From contig NZ_RJTU01000034.1 in NCBI RefSeq assembly GCF_003730015.1, positions 124,001 to 188,000 on the forward strand: a stretch of DNA of 64,000 bases, in the 5' to 3' direction. The DNA comes from Epilithonimonas hominis. Its GTDB lineage: Bacteria; Bacteroidota; Bacteroidia; Flavobacteriales; Weeksellaceae. The position numbers were made by a program, and so were the translations under genes. How positions within the stretch are numbered: position 1 is the first letter of the stretch; each line of letters opens with the position of its first letter. Below the pieces are notes generated by a model, which ran no database searches, was not told where the DNA came from, and saw nothing but the letters and a program-made list of their open reading frames with translations. This document shows positions 25,854 through 34,717 of this stretch, piece after piece.

Positions 25854-25894
25854 CACTCGCAATTGAGGAACAAACGATCTTTAAAATATTGCAA

Positions 25895-25979
25895 GGAGGG
25901 TTGCCAGAGTGGTTAATGGAGCAGTTTGCTAAACTGTCGACCCGAAAGGGTCGCAAGGGTTCGAATCCCTTACCCTCCG
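25895..25979 (+). tRNA. tRNA-Ser (GCT anticodon)
   Basis: Acceptor arms GGAGGGT (25895-25901) and ACCCTCC (25972-25978) pair. The loop TTGCTAA contains GCT. A long variable arm (CGACCCGAAAGGGTCG) marks a class II tRNA. Confidence 0.95.
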
Positions 25980-25992
25980 CAAAGAAAATCTA

Positions 25993-26067
25993 CGGGGCGT
26001 AGCGTAGTCCGGTCATCGCGCCTGGTTTGGGACCAGGAGGTCGCAGGTTCGAATCCTGCCGCCCCGA
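25993..26067 (+). tRNA. tRNA-Pro (TGG anticodon)
   Basis: Acceptor arms CGGGGCG (25993-25999) and CGCCCCG (26060-26066) pair. The anticodon stem CCTGG/CCAGG encloses TTTGGGA with TGG. Confidence 0.95.
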
Positions 26068-26099
26068 CAAGTTTTAGTAATTTTCTCAAAATTACAAAT

Positions 26100-26173
26100 G
26101 GGTGCGTAGCTCAGCTGGATAGAGCATCTGCCTTCTAAGCAGACGGTCTCAGGTTCGAATCCTGACGCGCTCA
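26100..26173 (+). tRNA. tRNA-Arg (TCT anticodon)
   Basis: Anticodon stem TCTGC/GCAGA encloses CTTCTAA with TCT. The acceptor arms GGGTGCG (26100-26106) and CGCGCTC (26166-26172) need two G-U pairs, but the D, anticodon and T arms are canonical. Confidence 0.93.
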
Positions 26174-26176
26174 CTT

Positions 26177-26212
26177 AAACTCACAATCATTTTGGTTGTG
26201 AGTTTTTTTTGA
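26177..26212 (+). terminator. Terminator of the tRNA cluster
   Basis: AAACTCACAA (26177-26186) pairs with TTGTGAGTTT (26196-26205), followed by T residues. Confidence 0.9.
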
Positions 26213-26415
26213 TTGTATGCAAACAATCTGAAAAAATTAATTTAGTTCTATTGATTACGATTTGCTTTCAAAAATCGCTAGGTCCTGCAATGATTGGTAT
26301 CATACCAAGGTAATCTCAGAAATTCTAAAATCAAGAAATTTATCTTTCAAGTTTTCAATTTCAGCAGACAGGAAAAAAATAATTGTCTTATTTTCGCTGA
26401 ATATTTCTTTAACCC

Positions 26416-27063
26416 ATGTGGAAGTTGATCAAAAAACTGTTTTTTATTTTAATAATAGCTAATATTATCTTTATCATTTACGGCATCTTTTTTAATCCCC
26501 CAATTACTTGGACACAATTAGGTGGTCTGATAAAATATGGAAAGTTACACCGTGACTACATCAGCTATGATGAGATGGGCAACAATGTAAAAAAAGCTGT
26601 AATTGCTTCAGAAGATCAAACTTTTTTCATCCACAATGGTTTTGACTATAAAGCTATTGAAAAAGCGATGAAGAAAAATGACAAAAAAGGAAAGGTGGTA
26701 AGAGGTGGAAGCACCATTTCCCAACAAACGGCAAAGAATATATTTCTTTGGCAGGGTAGAAGCTGGTTTCGCAAAGGGCTGGAGGCTGTTTATACTTTCA
26801 TAATAGAGAAAATATGGGGAAAAGACGTTATTTTGGAGCGGTATCTCAATTCTATTGAAATGGGACAAGGTGTTTTCGGAGTAGAAGCAGCCTCTCAATA
26901 TTACTTCAACAAGCCTGCAAAAGATCTAAACAAGAGCGAGGCCGCTTGGATTGCTGCGGTATTACCCAATCCAAAAAAGTATGACCCGAAAAATCCAAGT
27001 GCCTATCTTAGAAAAAAACATAGTTGGATTATGCGGCAGATGAATAATATTGTTCTGAAATAA
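26416..27063 (+). CDS. mtgA: Monofunctional biosynthetic peptidoglycan transglycosylase
   Basis: This GT51 enzyme polymerises lipid II into glycan strands at the outer face of the inner membrane. The 215-residue protein has one N-terminal membrane segment (about residues 6-26, LFFILIIANIIFIIYGIFF). The GT51 motifs follow: ASEDQTFFIHNGFD with the catalytic Glu near residue 66, RGGSTISQQTAKN near 96, and ERYLNSIEMGQGVFGVEAA near 140. No transpeptidase domain is attached. The next gene starts 17 nt downstream, so the two may share a transcript. Confidence 0.94.
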   Translation: MWKLIKKLFFILIIANIIFIIYGIFFNPPITWTQLGGLIKYGKLHRDYISYDEMGNNVKKAVIASEDQTFFIHNGFDYKAIEKAMKKNDKKGKVVRGGSTISQQTAKNIFLWQGRSWFRKGLEAVYTFIIEKIWGKDVILERYLNSIEMGQGVFGVEAASQYYFNKPAKDLNKSEAAWIAAVLPNPKKYDPKNPSAYLRKKHSWIMRQMNNIVLK

Positions 27064-27080
27064 TTATTTTTGTAAGTAAT

Positions 27081-29108
27081 ATGGGAATCAGATTATTTAA
27101 AAAAGACACTTTCAGTACAATTCTGAAAAAGTATTTTGCAGAAGAAAATGAGACGTTGTCTTTGGATCCTTTGTCAGAAATTATTACAAGTCTTAAAAAA
27201 GAAGACTTGGGTGTTTTTACGGCTTATCTGAAGGATAATAAAACCATCACTAATAATCTGACGACATACCTGAGAAATATCTTTAAAGACAGGTCATTTA
27301 ATCTTTCTCTTACAGAAGCCGATATCCTTTCTGAAAATGCTTTTTTCCCGGAGTTTAAAAAAAGATTGCTTAATAAAGTTCTTCCTCCCATTGAAAATGA
27401 AAAAACGGTCTGGTATCTTGTAGATAACGTTTTGGTGACGCCAAAAAAGGATCTGAGCTTCTTTCAGAATTCACCGGAGGATAAAATGGATGAGTTATTT
27501 AGATTGCTTAAAATCGATGATTTTATTAGAAATACTAAAGTTAAGAAAGAGCTTCTCTTCTCAGTCAATATTCTTGCTTGGCGTGTGATAGGCAATGCTC
27601 TGGATGTAGAAGTGATGAAAATGGCTCCAGAATATCGCAATTTCGATAATCCCTTCCTTGCGCTTCAGAACGAGTTGGATGTACTTAATTCTGAGTTTAA
27701 AGATAATCCTGATTTCCAGATGACCTCAACGGATATCTTGTATAAACAAACGAAAGTTTATCTAGATCAGTGTTTGGAATTTATAAATATTGCATTTAAA
27801 AATTCTTCAAAATATGGGATTTCCAGCAAGACCAATCAGTCATTACTGAAAATCAGGCAACAGCTCCAAAGAATGGCAGATACGATTAAGCTTTTTGTGG
27901 TAGATACAGAAAAAGATTACCTGATTAATTCTAAGCAGCTTTTTTTTAATATACTCAGATATAAATCTCATAAGAACAATCTTCGGGATTTGGTTTCGGA
28001 CAGCACCCGTCTGATGTCGCATCTCATAACCAATCATACGGCGGAAACCGGTACGCATTACATCACTTCTACTTTCAAAGCTTATATGAAGATGTTCTGG
28101 AAAGCTTCTGGGGGTGGCGTTATTGTCGGAGCTTTATGTATTTTGAAAATGCTTTACAGCTATATCCCAACCAGTGATTTTGCCCACGCATTTTTGTTTT
28201 CCATGAATTATGCGATGGGATTTGTGATGATCTATTTGATGCATTTTACCCTAGCAACCAAACAACCTGCTATGACCGCAGCCACAATGGCGAAGGTGCT
28301 CTCGGAAGGTGATAGCACAAATACTTATACAGAATTTGCGCATGTTGTTTCGCAGCTTTTCAGATCGCAGTTTATTGCGTTTATTGGAAATGTGTTGATG
28401 TCTTTCCCTGTCGCATTAGCAATGATATATGGACTCGAAATACTTTTTAAACAGAATTTTGCCTTCGAAAAGTCAACAAAATTGTTACATGATTTAGATC
28501 CCTTTCAGTCAAAAGCTATTTTGCATGCCTGTATAGCTGGTGTTTTTCTCTTTATTTCTGGCGTTATTTCTGGTAATATAAGTAATAATTCGGTTTTTTA
28601 TCAGATTCCTAAAAGAATTGCTAAAAACCCATCGATTAATTATTTTTTTGGACCACGATTTGCCAAGCAATTGTCTATTTATTATTCCAAAAACTGGGCA
28701 GGTATCATTTCCAATTTCTGGTTTGGTGTTTTTCTCGGAGCAACTGCTCCAATCGGTCTTTTTCTGGGGCTTGATCTGGATATACGCCATATAACCTTTG
28801 CAGCCGGTAACTTTGCTTTGGGACTTTACGGAAAAGATTTTGTAGTGAGCTCATATACATTTTGGATATCGTTTGTGACCGTTTTTGTTATCGGATTTTT
28901 CAACTTTGCAGTCAGTTTCGGATTATCTATGCTGTTGGCTTTCAGGTCAAGAAAAGTAGAGATTAATGAGGCTAAAGAAATTTTCAGAGAGATTTTCAGA
29001 TACTTTATCAGAAACCCATTCCGTTTTTTCTTTCCTCTCAGATCCAGGCTGGATGAAAAAAGTAAAAAAATGATTGAAGAAATTGCTACAAAATCAGCAA
29101 ATCATTAA
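27081..29108 (+). CDS. SpecificRecomb-family membrane protein (annotated as site-specific recombinase, Gcr-like)
   Basis: The 675-residue protein has a soluble, helical N-terminal half and a polytopic C-terminal half. Membrane segments are visible from about residue 345 (SGGGVIVGALCILKML), with further hydrophobic stretches near 375, 435, 490, 555 and 620. It contains the family phrase ATKQPAMTAATMA near 395. Members are labelled site-specific recombinase after a Neisseria protein, but the architecture is that of an integral membrane protein and no recombinase catalytic motif is seen; the true function is unclear. It follows mtgA by 17 nt, and its end overlaps the convergent DUF721 gene by 23 bp. 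Confidence 0.75.
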   Translation: MGIRLFKKDTFSTILKKYFAEENETLSLDPLSEIITSLKKEDLGVFTAYLKDNKTITNNLTTYLRNIFKDRSFNLSLTEADILSENAFFPEFKKRLLNKVLPPIENEKTVWYLVDNVLVTPKKDLSFFQNSPEDKMDELFRLLKIDDFIRNTKVKKELLFSVNILAWRVIGNALDVEVMKMAPEYRNFDNPFLALQNELDVLNSEFKDNPDFQMTSTDILYKQTKVYLDQCLEFINIAFKNSSKYGISSKTNQSLLKIRQQLQRMADTIKLFVVDTEKDYLINSKQLFFNILRYKSHKNNLRDLVSDSTRLMSHLITNHTAETGTHYITSTFKAYMKMFWKASGGGVIVGALCILKMLYSYIPTSDFAHAFLFSMNYAMGFVMIYLMHFTLATKQPAMTAATMAKVLSEGDSTNTYTEFAHVVSQLFRSQFIAFIGNVLMSFPVALAMIYGLEILFKQNFAFEKSTKLLHDLDPFQSKAILHACIAGVFLFISGVISGNISNNSVFYQIPKRIAKNPSINYFFGPRFAKQLSIYYSKNWAGIISNFWFGVFLGATAPIGLFLGLDLDIRHITFAAGNFALGLYGKDFVVSSYTFWISFVTVFVIGFFNFAVSFGLSMLLAFRSRKVEINEAKEIFREIFRYFIRNPFRFFFPLRSRLDEKSKKMIEEIATKSANH

Positions 29109-29382
29109 TCAGCGATTCGTCTTTTAAAACTTCTCGGAACTTCTTCAGGAAAAAGGATTTTCTCATTCTGAAATCATTTTTCAGCAGTGGCGATTTTATG
29201 CGCAAAACCAAAACTTTTTCTTTCAGATTCACCGTTTCTATCTCGGAAAAAAGATCCTCAGAAAGGTAATTTTCCAAAAAATCTTTGATTTCGAAAGCTT
29301 TTAATTTATCTTCGAAACCGTATATTTTTGCAAAAGAACTAAGAAGTTCAGAAGACTGGAATTCACGTTTTTTTCTGCTCAT
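29086..29382 (-). CDS. DUF721 (DciA-like) family protein
   Basis: This 98-residue basic protein shows the DUF721 pattern: an N-terminal helix (LLSSFAKIYGF), a strand (KEKVLVLRIKSPLLKNDFRM) and a C-terminal helix. DUF721/DciA proteins elsewhere load the replicative helicase DnaB; applying that role here is inference. In many Bacteroidota the gene sits near recF, whereas here recF is 26 kb away. The 3' end overlaps the SpecificRecomb gene. Confidence 0.78.
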   Translation of the reverse strand: MSRKKREFQSSELLSSFAKIYGFEDKLKAFEIKDFLENYLSEDLFSEIETVNLKEKVLVLRIKSPLLKNDFRMRKSFFLKKFREVLKDESLINDLLIL

Positions 29383-29770
29383 TGGATCGTTATTATTGGG
29401 GTGTGTCCCTCAGTTGCTCATCTCTGGCGCTCGCTTCGCTCGCGCCATCATTTCGCAAACTTCGGGTCGGTCTTTGGCAAGTCGCTTTTTAATAAAAACT
29501 TCCGAAGTTTTTATAAAAAGAGCTCCGACAATTGCCTTCGCCCTCACACAGCTTCGCAACGTTGGAAGCTTACGCAAAAATATAAAACTTGTCTTACATC
29601 CAATAGAAACAAAAAACAAAATTTCCAAAACAAAATCAGTATCTTTGCGCACTCTGAAAATCAGTGTTAATGATTTGAAATTTTAGCATTAAAAAAAATT
29701 AAATATTGCTTTTTAGATGGTCGAGCCGAAAAGCTTGCATAACATTAATAAATAAAATAAAAATTTCGTT
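29383..29770. repeat. GC-richer intergenic repeat-like element (family E)
   Basis: The 388-nt gap has, from about 29399 to 29580, a stretch far richer in GC than the flanks with several palindromes: GGCGCTCGCTTCGCTCGCG near 29427, AAAAACTTCCGAAGTTTTT near 29505, and GAGCTCCG as in family B. The TTCG-rich wording resembles a dispersed intergenic element. ORFs across it look artificial. The last 120 nt are ordinary AT-rich sequence before ychF. Confidence 0.55.
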
Positions 29771-30862
29771 ATGAAATGTGGAATCGTAGGTCTTCCAAAT
29801 GTAGGAAAATCAACTCTTTTTAACTGTCTTAGCAACGCCAAGGCACAGTCTGCAAACTATCCGTTTTGTACTATTGAACCTAACTTGGGAACAGTTTCCG
29901 TTCCGGACAAAAGATTGTTCGAGTTAGAAAAACTTGTAAATCCGGAAAGAGTATTGCCAGCAGTGGTAGAAATTGTGGATATTGCCGGTTTGGTAAAAGG
30001 TGCCAGTAAAGGAGAAGGTCTAGGAAATCAGTTTCTGGCGAATATCCGCGAGTGTGAGGCGATTATTCACGTTTTGAGATGTTTTGATAACGGAAATATC
30101 GTACACGTAGAAGGTTCTGTAGATCCAATGAGGGACAAAGAAATCATTGATATAGAACTTCAGCTTAAAGATCTTGAAACTATTGGCAAAGCTGTAGAAA
30201 AAGCGAAAAAGTTTATCAAATCTGGAAAAAAAGAAGATATCCTGACTTACGAAACACTTCAGAATCTTCAGAAATTTGTAGAAGATGGAAAAAACGCTAG
30301 AGAATTTCCTATGGACGATTTCACAAAATCAATTATTGGAGAAGTCCAATTGCTCACAAATAAACCTGTTCTTTACGTTTGTAATGTAGATGAAAACTCT
30401 ATTAAAAACGGAAACGACTGGATCGCGAAAATCGAGGAAATGGCAAAAAATGAAGGAGCGGAAGTTGTAGTTCTGGCAGCTCAGATAGAAGCAGATATCA
30501 ACGAGCTGGAAACCTTCGAAGAAAGAGAGATGTTTCTGGATGAGCTTGGTCTGGAAGAGCCGGGTGTAAACCGATTGATCAGAAAAGCTTACGATCTTCT
30601 AAAGCTGCAAACTTATTTTACCGCTGGCGTAAAGGAAGTAAGAGCCTGGACTATTGGGCAGGGCTGGACTGCGCCACAAGCGGCTGGTGTAATCCATACG
30701 GATTTCGAAAAAGGATTTATCCGTGCGGAAGTTATTGGTTATGAGGATTTTGTGAACTATGGTTCAGAATCTAAAGTGAAAGAAGCTGGAAAAATGAGAG
30801 TGGAAGGAAAAGAATATATCGTAAAAGATGGTGATGTGATGCACTTCAGATTCAATGTATAA
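29771..30862 (+). CDS. ychF: Redox-regulated ATPase YchF
   Basis: YchF is an OBG-family P-loop protein that prefers ATP and associates with ribosomes. The 363-residue length is standard. G1 is GLPNVGKST (residues 6-14), the switch/G3 region is DIAGLVKGASKGEGLGNQFL near 67, and the altered G4 motif is NVDE near 205 (instead of NKxD), which explains the loss of GTP specificity. The C terminus is the TGS domain (LQTYFTAGVKEVRAWTI ... DGDVMHFRFNV). It stands alone with its own terminator. Confidence 0.96.
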   Translation: MKCGIVGLPNVGKSTLFNCLSNAKAQSANYPFCTIEPNLGTVSVPDKRLFELEKLVNPERVLPAVVEIVDIAGLVKGASKGEGLGNQFLANIRECEAIIHVLRCFDNGNIVHVEGSVDPMRDKEIIDIELQLKDLETIGKAVEKAKKFIKSGKKEDILTYETLQNLQKFVEDGKNAREFPMDDFTKSIIGEVQLLTNKPVLYVCNVDENSIKNGNDWIAKIEEMAKNEGAEVVVLAAQIEADINELETFEEREMFLDELGLEEPGVNRLIRKAYDLLKLQTYFTAGVKEVRAWTIGQGWTAPQAAGVIHTDFEKGFIRAEVIGYEDFVNYGSESKVKEAGKMRVEGKEYIVKDGDVMHFRFNV

Positions 30863-30889
30863 TTCATAGATGATATAATATAGTTACAG

Positions 30890-30914
30890 CTCCCGATTTG
30901 TCGGGAGTTTTTTA
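30890..30914 (+). terminator. Terminator of ychF
   Basis: CTCCCGA (30890-30896) pairs with TCGGGAG (30901-30907), followed by six T. Confidence 0.9.
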
Positions 30915-30949
30915 TTTGTATTTTAGCGAAGATTAAAAAATAAAGGATT

Positions 30950-31750
30950 ATGATTAAAAAATTACTTTTTGCTTCTGTTTTAGGAACGGCTATATTTAGT
31001 AATGCTCAGACAAGTGTTTTTAAAGAAGATTTTGAGAATGATGCATCCGTTGCGCTTTGGAAAGTTTACGATAAAGACGGTGATGGTGAATCTTGGGAAA
31101 TCCTGAATGCCGAGCTGAATGAGCTCCCAAATTTCACGGGTAATCTTGCTGTTTCATTTTCCTGGTATCTTGCGGCTTTTACTCCGGATAACCTTTTGGA
31201 AAGCCCTTCCATTACACTTCCGAATTCTAATTCTCTTAATTTGTCTTTCAAAGCGGCAGCGGGCGATGCGGATTTGTTTGAGGAACATTATGCGGTTTAT
31301 GTAATTCCTGCAAATTCTGTTTTCACCGGATCGGAAACACCTGTTTTCGAAGAAACCTTTGATGCAGGATATGTTGATGTAGCTAAAGTTATCAACATTG
31401 ATATTTCATCTTATGCAGGACAAAATGTTAAGCTAGTCTTCAGACATTATGATTGCGAGGATATTTTCTATATGGGAATTGATGATATTGAAATAAAAGA
31501 TAACTCAGGTATGGCAATCTCAGAATCTCCTGCTTTGTCGCTCAGGGTTTTCCCGAATCCTGCAACTGAATTCGTTAAGATTTCAGGAATCAAAAATATA
31601 GACAATGTAAGAGTTTTTGATATGACCGGAAAAATTGTGAAAGAAGTAAAATCTCAGGAAATCAACATCAAAGATCTTCCTAACGGCGAGTATATCATTA
31701 ATGTTTATTCGGACAAAAATGTAATCTCCAAAAAACTCATCAAAAAATAA
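30950..31750 (+). CDS. T9SS type A sorting domain-containing secreted protein
   Basis: The 266-residue protein has a signal peptide (LLFASVLGTAIFSNAQ), then a choice-of-anchor J-like beta-sandwich (FKEDFENDASVALWKVYDKDGDGESW ... ISSYAGQNVKLVFRHYDCEDIFYMGIDDIEI). It ends in a type IX secretion C-terminal domain of about 70 residues (LRVFPNPATEFVKI ... VFDMTGKIV ... LPNGEYIINVY ... KKLIKK). It is therefore exported across the outer membrane by T9SS and probably surface-attached. No catalytic motif is visible; adhesion or ligand binding is possible but unproven. Confidence 0.9.
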   Translation: MIKKLLFASVLGTAIFSNAQTSVFKEDFENDASVALWKVYDKDGDGESWEILNAELNELPNFTGNLAVSFSWYLAAFTPDNLLESPSITLPNSNSLNLSFKAAAGDADLFEEHYAVYVIPANSVFTGSETPVFEETFDAGYVDVAKVINIDISSYAGQNVKLVFRHYDCEDIFYMGIDDIEIKDNSGMAISESPALSLRVFPNPATEFVKISGIKNIDNVRVFDMTGKIVKEVKSQEINIKDLPNGEYIINVYSDKNVISKKLIKK

Positions 31751-31754
31751 AACT

Positions 31755-31782
31755 AAGCTTCCGAAACAGGAAGCTTTTTTTG
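31755..31782 (+). terminator. Terminator of the T9SS cargo gene
   Basis: AAGCTTCC (31755-31762) pairs with GGAAGCTT (31769-31776), followed by T residues. Confidence 0.9.
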
Positions 31783-31827
31783 TAACGTTTTAAGCTTTAG
31801 GAAAACTAATTCTTAAAAATAAAATAA

Positions 31828-32604
31828 ATGAGAAATCACGAAATAGATTATAAAATCTACGGAGAAGAACTTCAGTGTGTAGAGATTGAACTGGATCCAC
31901 AGGAAGCAGTCATTGCAGAACCGGGCAGTTTTATGATGATGAATGAGGGAATCCAAATGGAAACACTTTTCGGAGATGGAAGTAATTCCGGGTTTATGAA
32001 TAAACTTTTCACAGCCGGAAAAAGAATGCTTACAGGATAAAGTCTTTTTATGACGGTATTTACCAATACTTCTTCTCAGAAAAGACAGGTTTCTTTTGCT
32101 GCACCTTACACGGGGAAAATTATTCCTCTCAACCTGTCCGAATTTGGAGAAAAAATCATTTGTCAGAAAGATAGTTTCCTTTGTGCTGCAAAAGGTGTTT
32201 CTATCGGAATCGAGTTTCAGAGAAAATTGGGAACCGGACTTTTCGGAGGGGAAGGTTTCATTATGCAAAAGCTGGAAGGAGACGGAATGTGTTTTGTGCA
32301 CAGCGGCGGTTATGTGATGGAAAAAGAGCTGATGCCGGGAGAAATTCTTAAGATTGATACTGGTTGCATTGTTGCGTTTACGCAGTCAGTTTCTTATGAT
32401 ATCCAGTTTGTAGGAGGTATTAAAAATACGCTGTTCGGAGGTGAGGGTCTATTTTTTGCAGAGCTAAGAGGACCTGGCAAGGTTTGGGTACAAACTCTGC
32501 CAATCAGCCGTCTTGCCGGAAAAATTCTTCAGTATGGCAGCGGCACAAGAAGAGAAGAAGGAAGTATTTTGGGGAAACTGGGAGATCTCATTGACGGTAA
32601 TTGA
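31828..32604 (+). pseudogene. TIGR00266/AIM24 family protein, interrupted by an in-frame stop
   Basis: The gene reads as one frame of 258 codons interrupted by a single TAA at 32038-32040. The first part (70 residues) ends KRMLTG and the frame resumes SLFMTVFTNTS, the usual continuation in this family, so GAA (Glu) to TAA is the simplest explanation. The second part has the family's repeated glycine-rich strands (GTGLFGGEGFIMQKLEG and NTLFGGEGLFFAELRGPG). A re-start at the ATG at 32050 could still give a 184-residue fragment. TIGR00266 proteins form a beta-prism fold of unknown function. Confidence 0.85.
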
Positions 32605-32626
32605 TTCCAATTAATAATAAATTTTT

Positions 32627-32656
32627 AAAGTCAGACATCGTTCTGGCTTTTTTGTT
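32627..32656 (+). terminator. Terminator after the TIGR00266 gene
   Basis: AAAGTCAGA (32627-32635) pairs with TCTGGCTTT (32642-32650) with one G-U pair, followed by T residues. Confidence 0.8.
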
Positions 32657-32715
32657 TTTAAGTAAATAACAACTAAAAAATATTATCAAAATTTTCAGAT
32701 TAAATTTCATTTCGC

Positions 32716-32723
32716 TAAATTTG
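32716..32723 (+). promoter_or_regulatory. -7 promoter element of parE
   Basis: TAAATTTG fits TANNTTTG and lies 48 nt before the parE ATG; no clear -33 TTTG. Confidence 0.5.
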
Positions 32724-32771
32724 TGAGTTACCGATTTTTAAAGGCTTAGACGTTATAGAAATTCAGCAATT

Positions 32772-34655
32772 ATGAGTGAAATCAATCCTGTAAATTATTC
32801 CGAAGACAATATCCGAACGCTTGACTGGCAAGAACATATACGCTTGCGTCCCGGTATGTATATCGGAAAATTGGGAGACGGTTCTTCTGCAGATGATGGG
32901 ATTTATATTCTTCTCAAAGAAATTATAGACAACTCTATTGATGAGTTTGTGATGAAGGCCGGAAAACGGATTGAAATCAAAATGGATGACGGGAAAGTTT
33001 CCATCCGTGATTTCGGGCGAGGGATTCCTTTGGGGAAAGTTGTAGATGCGGTTTCCAAAATGAATACCGGCGGGAAGTATGACAGTAAAGCGTTTAAAAA
33101 ATCGGTAGGTCTTAACGGAGTCGGTACTAAAGCGGTGAATGCACTGTCCGATTTTTTCAGAGTAAAATCTGTAAGAGACGGTCGTATGAAAATGGCCGAA
33201 TTTTCCAGAGGTGTCATCAAAGAAAATTATCCAGAGACAGATTCTTCCGACAGAAACGGAACCGAAATCAGTTTTATTCCTGATAGCGAGATTTTTCTCA
33301 ACTTCAAATTCAGAAAAGAATATGTGGAACGCATGCTCCGCAACTATGCTTATCTCAATCCTGGATTAACGATTGTTTTCAATGGAGAAAAGTTTTTTTC
33401 GGAAAACGGACTGAAAGATCTTTTGGAAGAAGAATTGGAAAGTGATATTCTTTATCCCATCGTACATCTAAAAGAGGAAGACATTGAAGTTGCTATCACA
33501 CACTCGGACAAGTCACAGACAGAAACCTACTTTTCATTTGTAAACGGACAAAATACTACACAGGGCGGAACACATCTTAATGCTTTTCGGGAAGCATTCG
33601 TAAAAACAATCAGGGAATTTTATAATAAGAATTTTGAGGCAGCAGACATCCGGAAATCAATCATTGCAGCAGTTTCCATCAAGGTTATAGAACCTGTTTT
33701 CGAATCTCAGACCAAAACAAAGCTCGGATCCAATGAGATTGAACCAGGAGGCATTACTGTAAGAACATTTATCATAGATTTTCTGAAAAATAAGCTGGAT
33801 AATTTTCTTCATAAAAACCCAGAAACTGCAGAAGCGATTCTTAAAAAAATTATCATTTCCGAAAGAGAAAGAAAAGAACTGTCCGGCATCCAGAAACTGG
33901 CTAGGGAAAGAGCAAAGAAAGTATCACTTCATAACAAAAAGCTGAGAGATTGCAGACAGCATTACAATGATCAAAAAGCGGCTAGAAAATCGGAAACGAT
34001 GATTTTTATTACCGAAGGAGATTCGGCATCAGGATCCATAACTAAATCCAGGGATGTGGAAACTCAGGCTGTTTTTTCTCTGAAGGGAAAACCACTGAAC
34101 TGCTACGGACTGACAAAAAAAGTGGTTTACGAAAATGAAGAATTTAATCTTCTTCAGGCTGCGCTCAATATCGAAGAAAGTCTTGAGGATTTAAGATATA
34201 ATCACGTTATTATAGCTACAGATGCAGATGTGGACGGGATGCACATCCGATTGCTTATGATTACCTTCTTTTTGCAATTTTTCCCAGATCTTATCAAGAA
34301 CGGCCATTTGTATATTTTGCAGACGCCGCTTTTCCGTGTAAGAAATAAAAAGGAAACTAGGTATTGTTATTCAGATCAGGAAAGACTGAAAGCGCTGAAT
34401 GACTTGGGGAAAAATCCGGAAATCACAAGGTTCAAAGGATTAGGAGAGATCTCTCCGGATGAATTTAAGAATTTTATAGGAAAAGATATCAGATTGGAAC
34501 CTGTGGTTGTAGGAAAAGATCTTACAATAGATCAGATACTAGAGTTCTACATGGGAAAAAATACACCAGACCGTCAATTGTTTATCCTTGATAATCTGGT
34601 GGTGGAAGAAACTGACATAGACAGAAAAGAAATAATTAGGGAGCTAGATAATTAG
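32772..34655 (+). CDS. parE: DNA topoisomerase IV subunit B
   Basis: This is the ATPase subunit of a type IIA topoisomerase that decatenates chromosomes. The 627-residue protein has the GHKL ATPase motifs ([22 protein letters not shown] near residue 55, DFGRGIPLG near 80, [14 protein letters not shown] near 115) and the TOPRIM motifs [10 protein letters not shown] near 415 and [10 protein letters not shown] near 485. It lacks the insert of proteobacterial GyrB. Pairing with the subunit A gene at 35213 and short total length support topoisomerase IV over gyrase. Confidence 0.92.
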   Translation: MSEINPVNYSEDNIRTLDWQEHIRLRPGMYIGKLGDGSSADDGIYILLKEIIDNSIDEFVMKAGKRIEIKMDDGKVSIRDFGRGIPLGKVVDAVSKMNTGGKYDSKAFKKSVGLNGVGTKAVNALSDFFRVKSVRDGRMKMAEFSRGVIKENYPETDSSDRNGTEISFIPDSEIFLNFKFRKEYVERMLRNYAYLNPGLTIVFNGEKFFSENGLKDLLEEELESDILYPIVHLKEEDIEVAITHSDKSQTETYFSFVNGQNTTQGGTHLNAFREAFVKTIREFYNKNFEAADIRKSIIAAVSIKVIEPVFESQTKTKLGSNEIEPGGITVRTFIIDFLKNKLDNFLHKNPETAEAILKKIIISERERKELSGIQKLARERAKKVSLHNKKLRDCRQHYNDQKAARKSETMIFITEGDSASGSITKSRDVETQAVFSLKGKPLNCYGLTKKVVYENEEFNLLQAALNIEESLEDLRYNHVIIATDADVDGMHIRLLMITFFLQFFPDLIKNGHLYILQTPLFRVRNKKETRYCYSDQERLKALNDLGKNPEITRFKGLGEISPDEFKNFIGKDIRLEPVVVGKDLTIDQILEFYMGKNTPDRQLFILDNLVVEETDIDRKEIIRELDN

Positions 34656-34666
34656 TTCAAATAAAA

Positions 34667-34708
34667 TAAACACAACACAAAAACACAGAAACACAGAAAC
34701 ACAGAGAC
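34667..34708 (+). repeat. Short tandem repeat downstream of parE
   Basis: AACACAGA recurs three to four times in a row, ending CACAGAGACGCC. It recalls the left arm of family C (CACATAGACACATAG) but has no inverted partner. Confidence 0.5.
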
Positions 34709-34717
34709 GCCAAAAGG

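Noticed and set aside
27081-29108. Mobile element based on the site-specific recombinase label
   Set aside because: The protein is polytopic, no recombinase motif is visible, and no boundaries or repeats flank it.
29285-29686. ORFs across the GC-rich element before ychF
   Set aside because: They cover a palindromic element on both strands and show no family resemblance.
34660-34710. CRISPR-like tandem repeats
   Set aside because: The AACACAGA units are directly adjacent without spacers and no cas gene is present.
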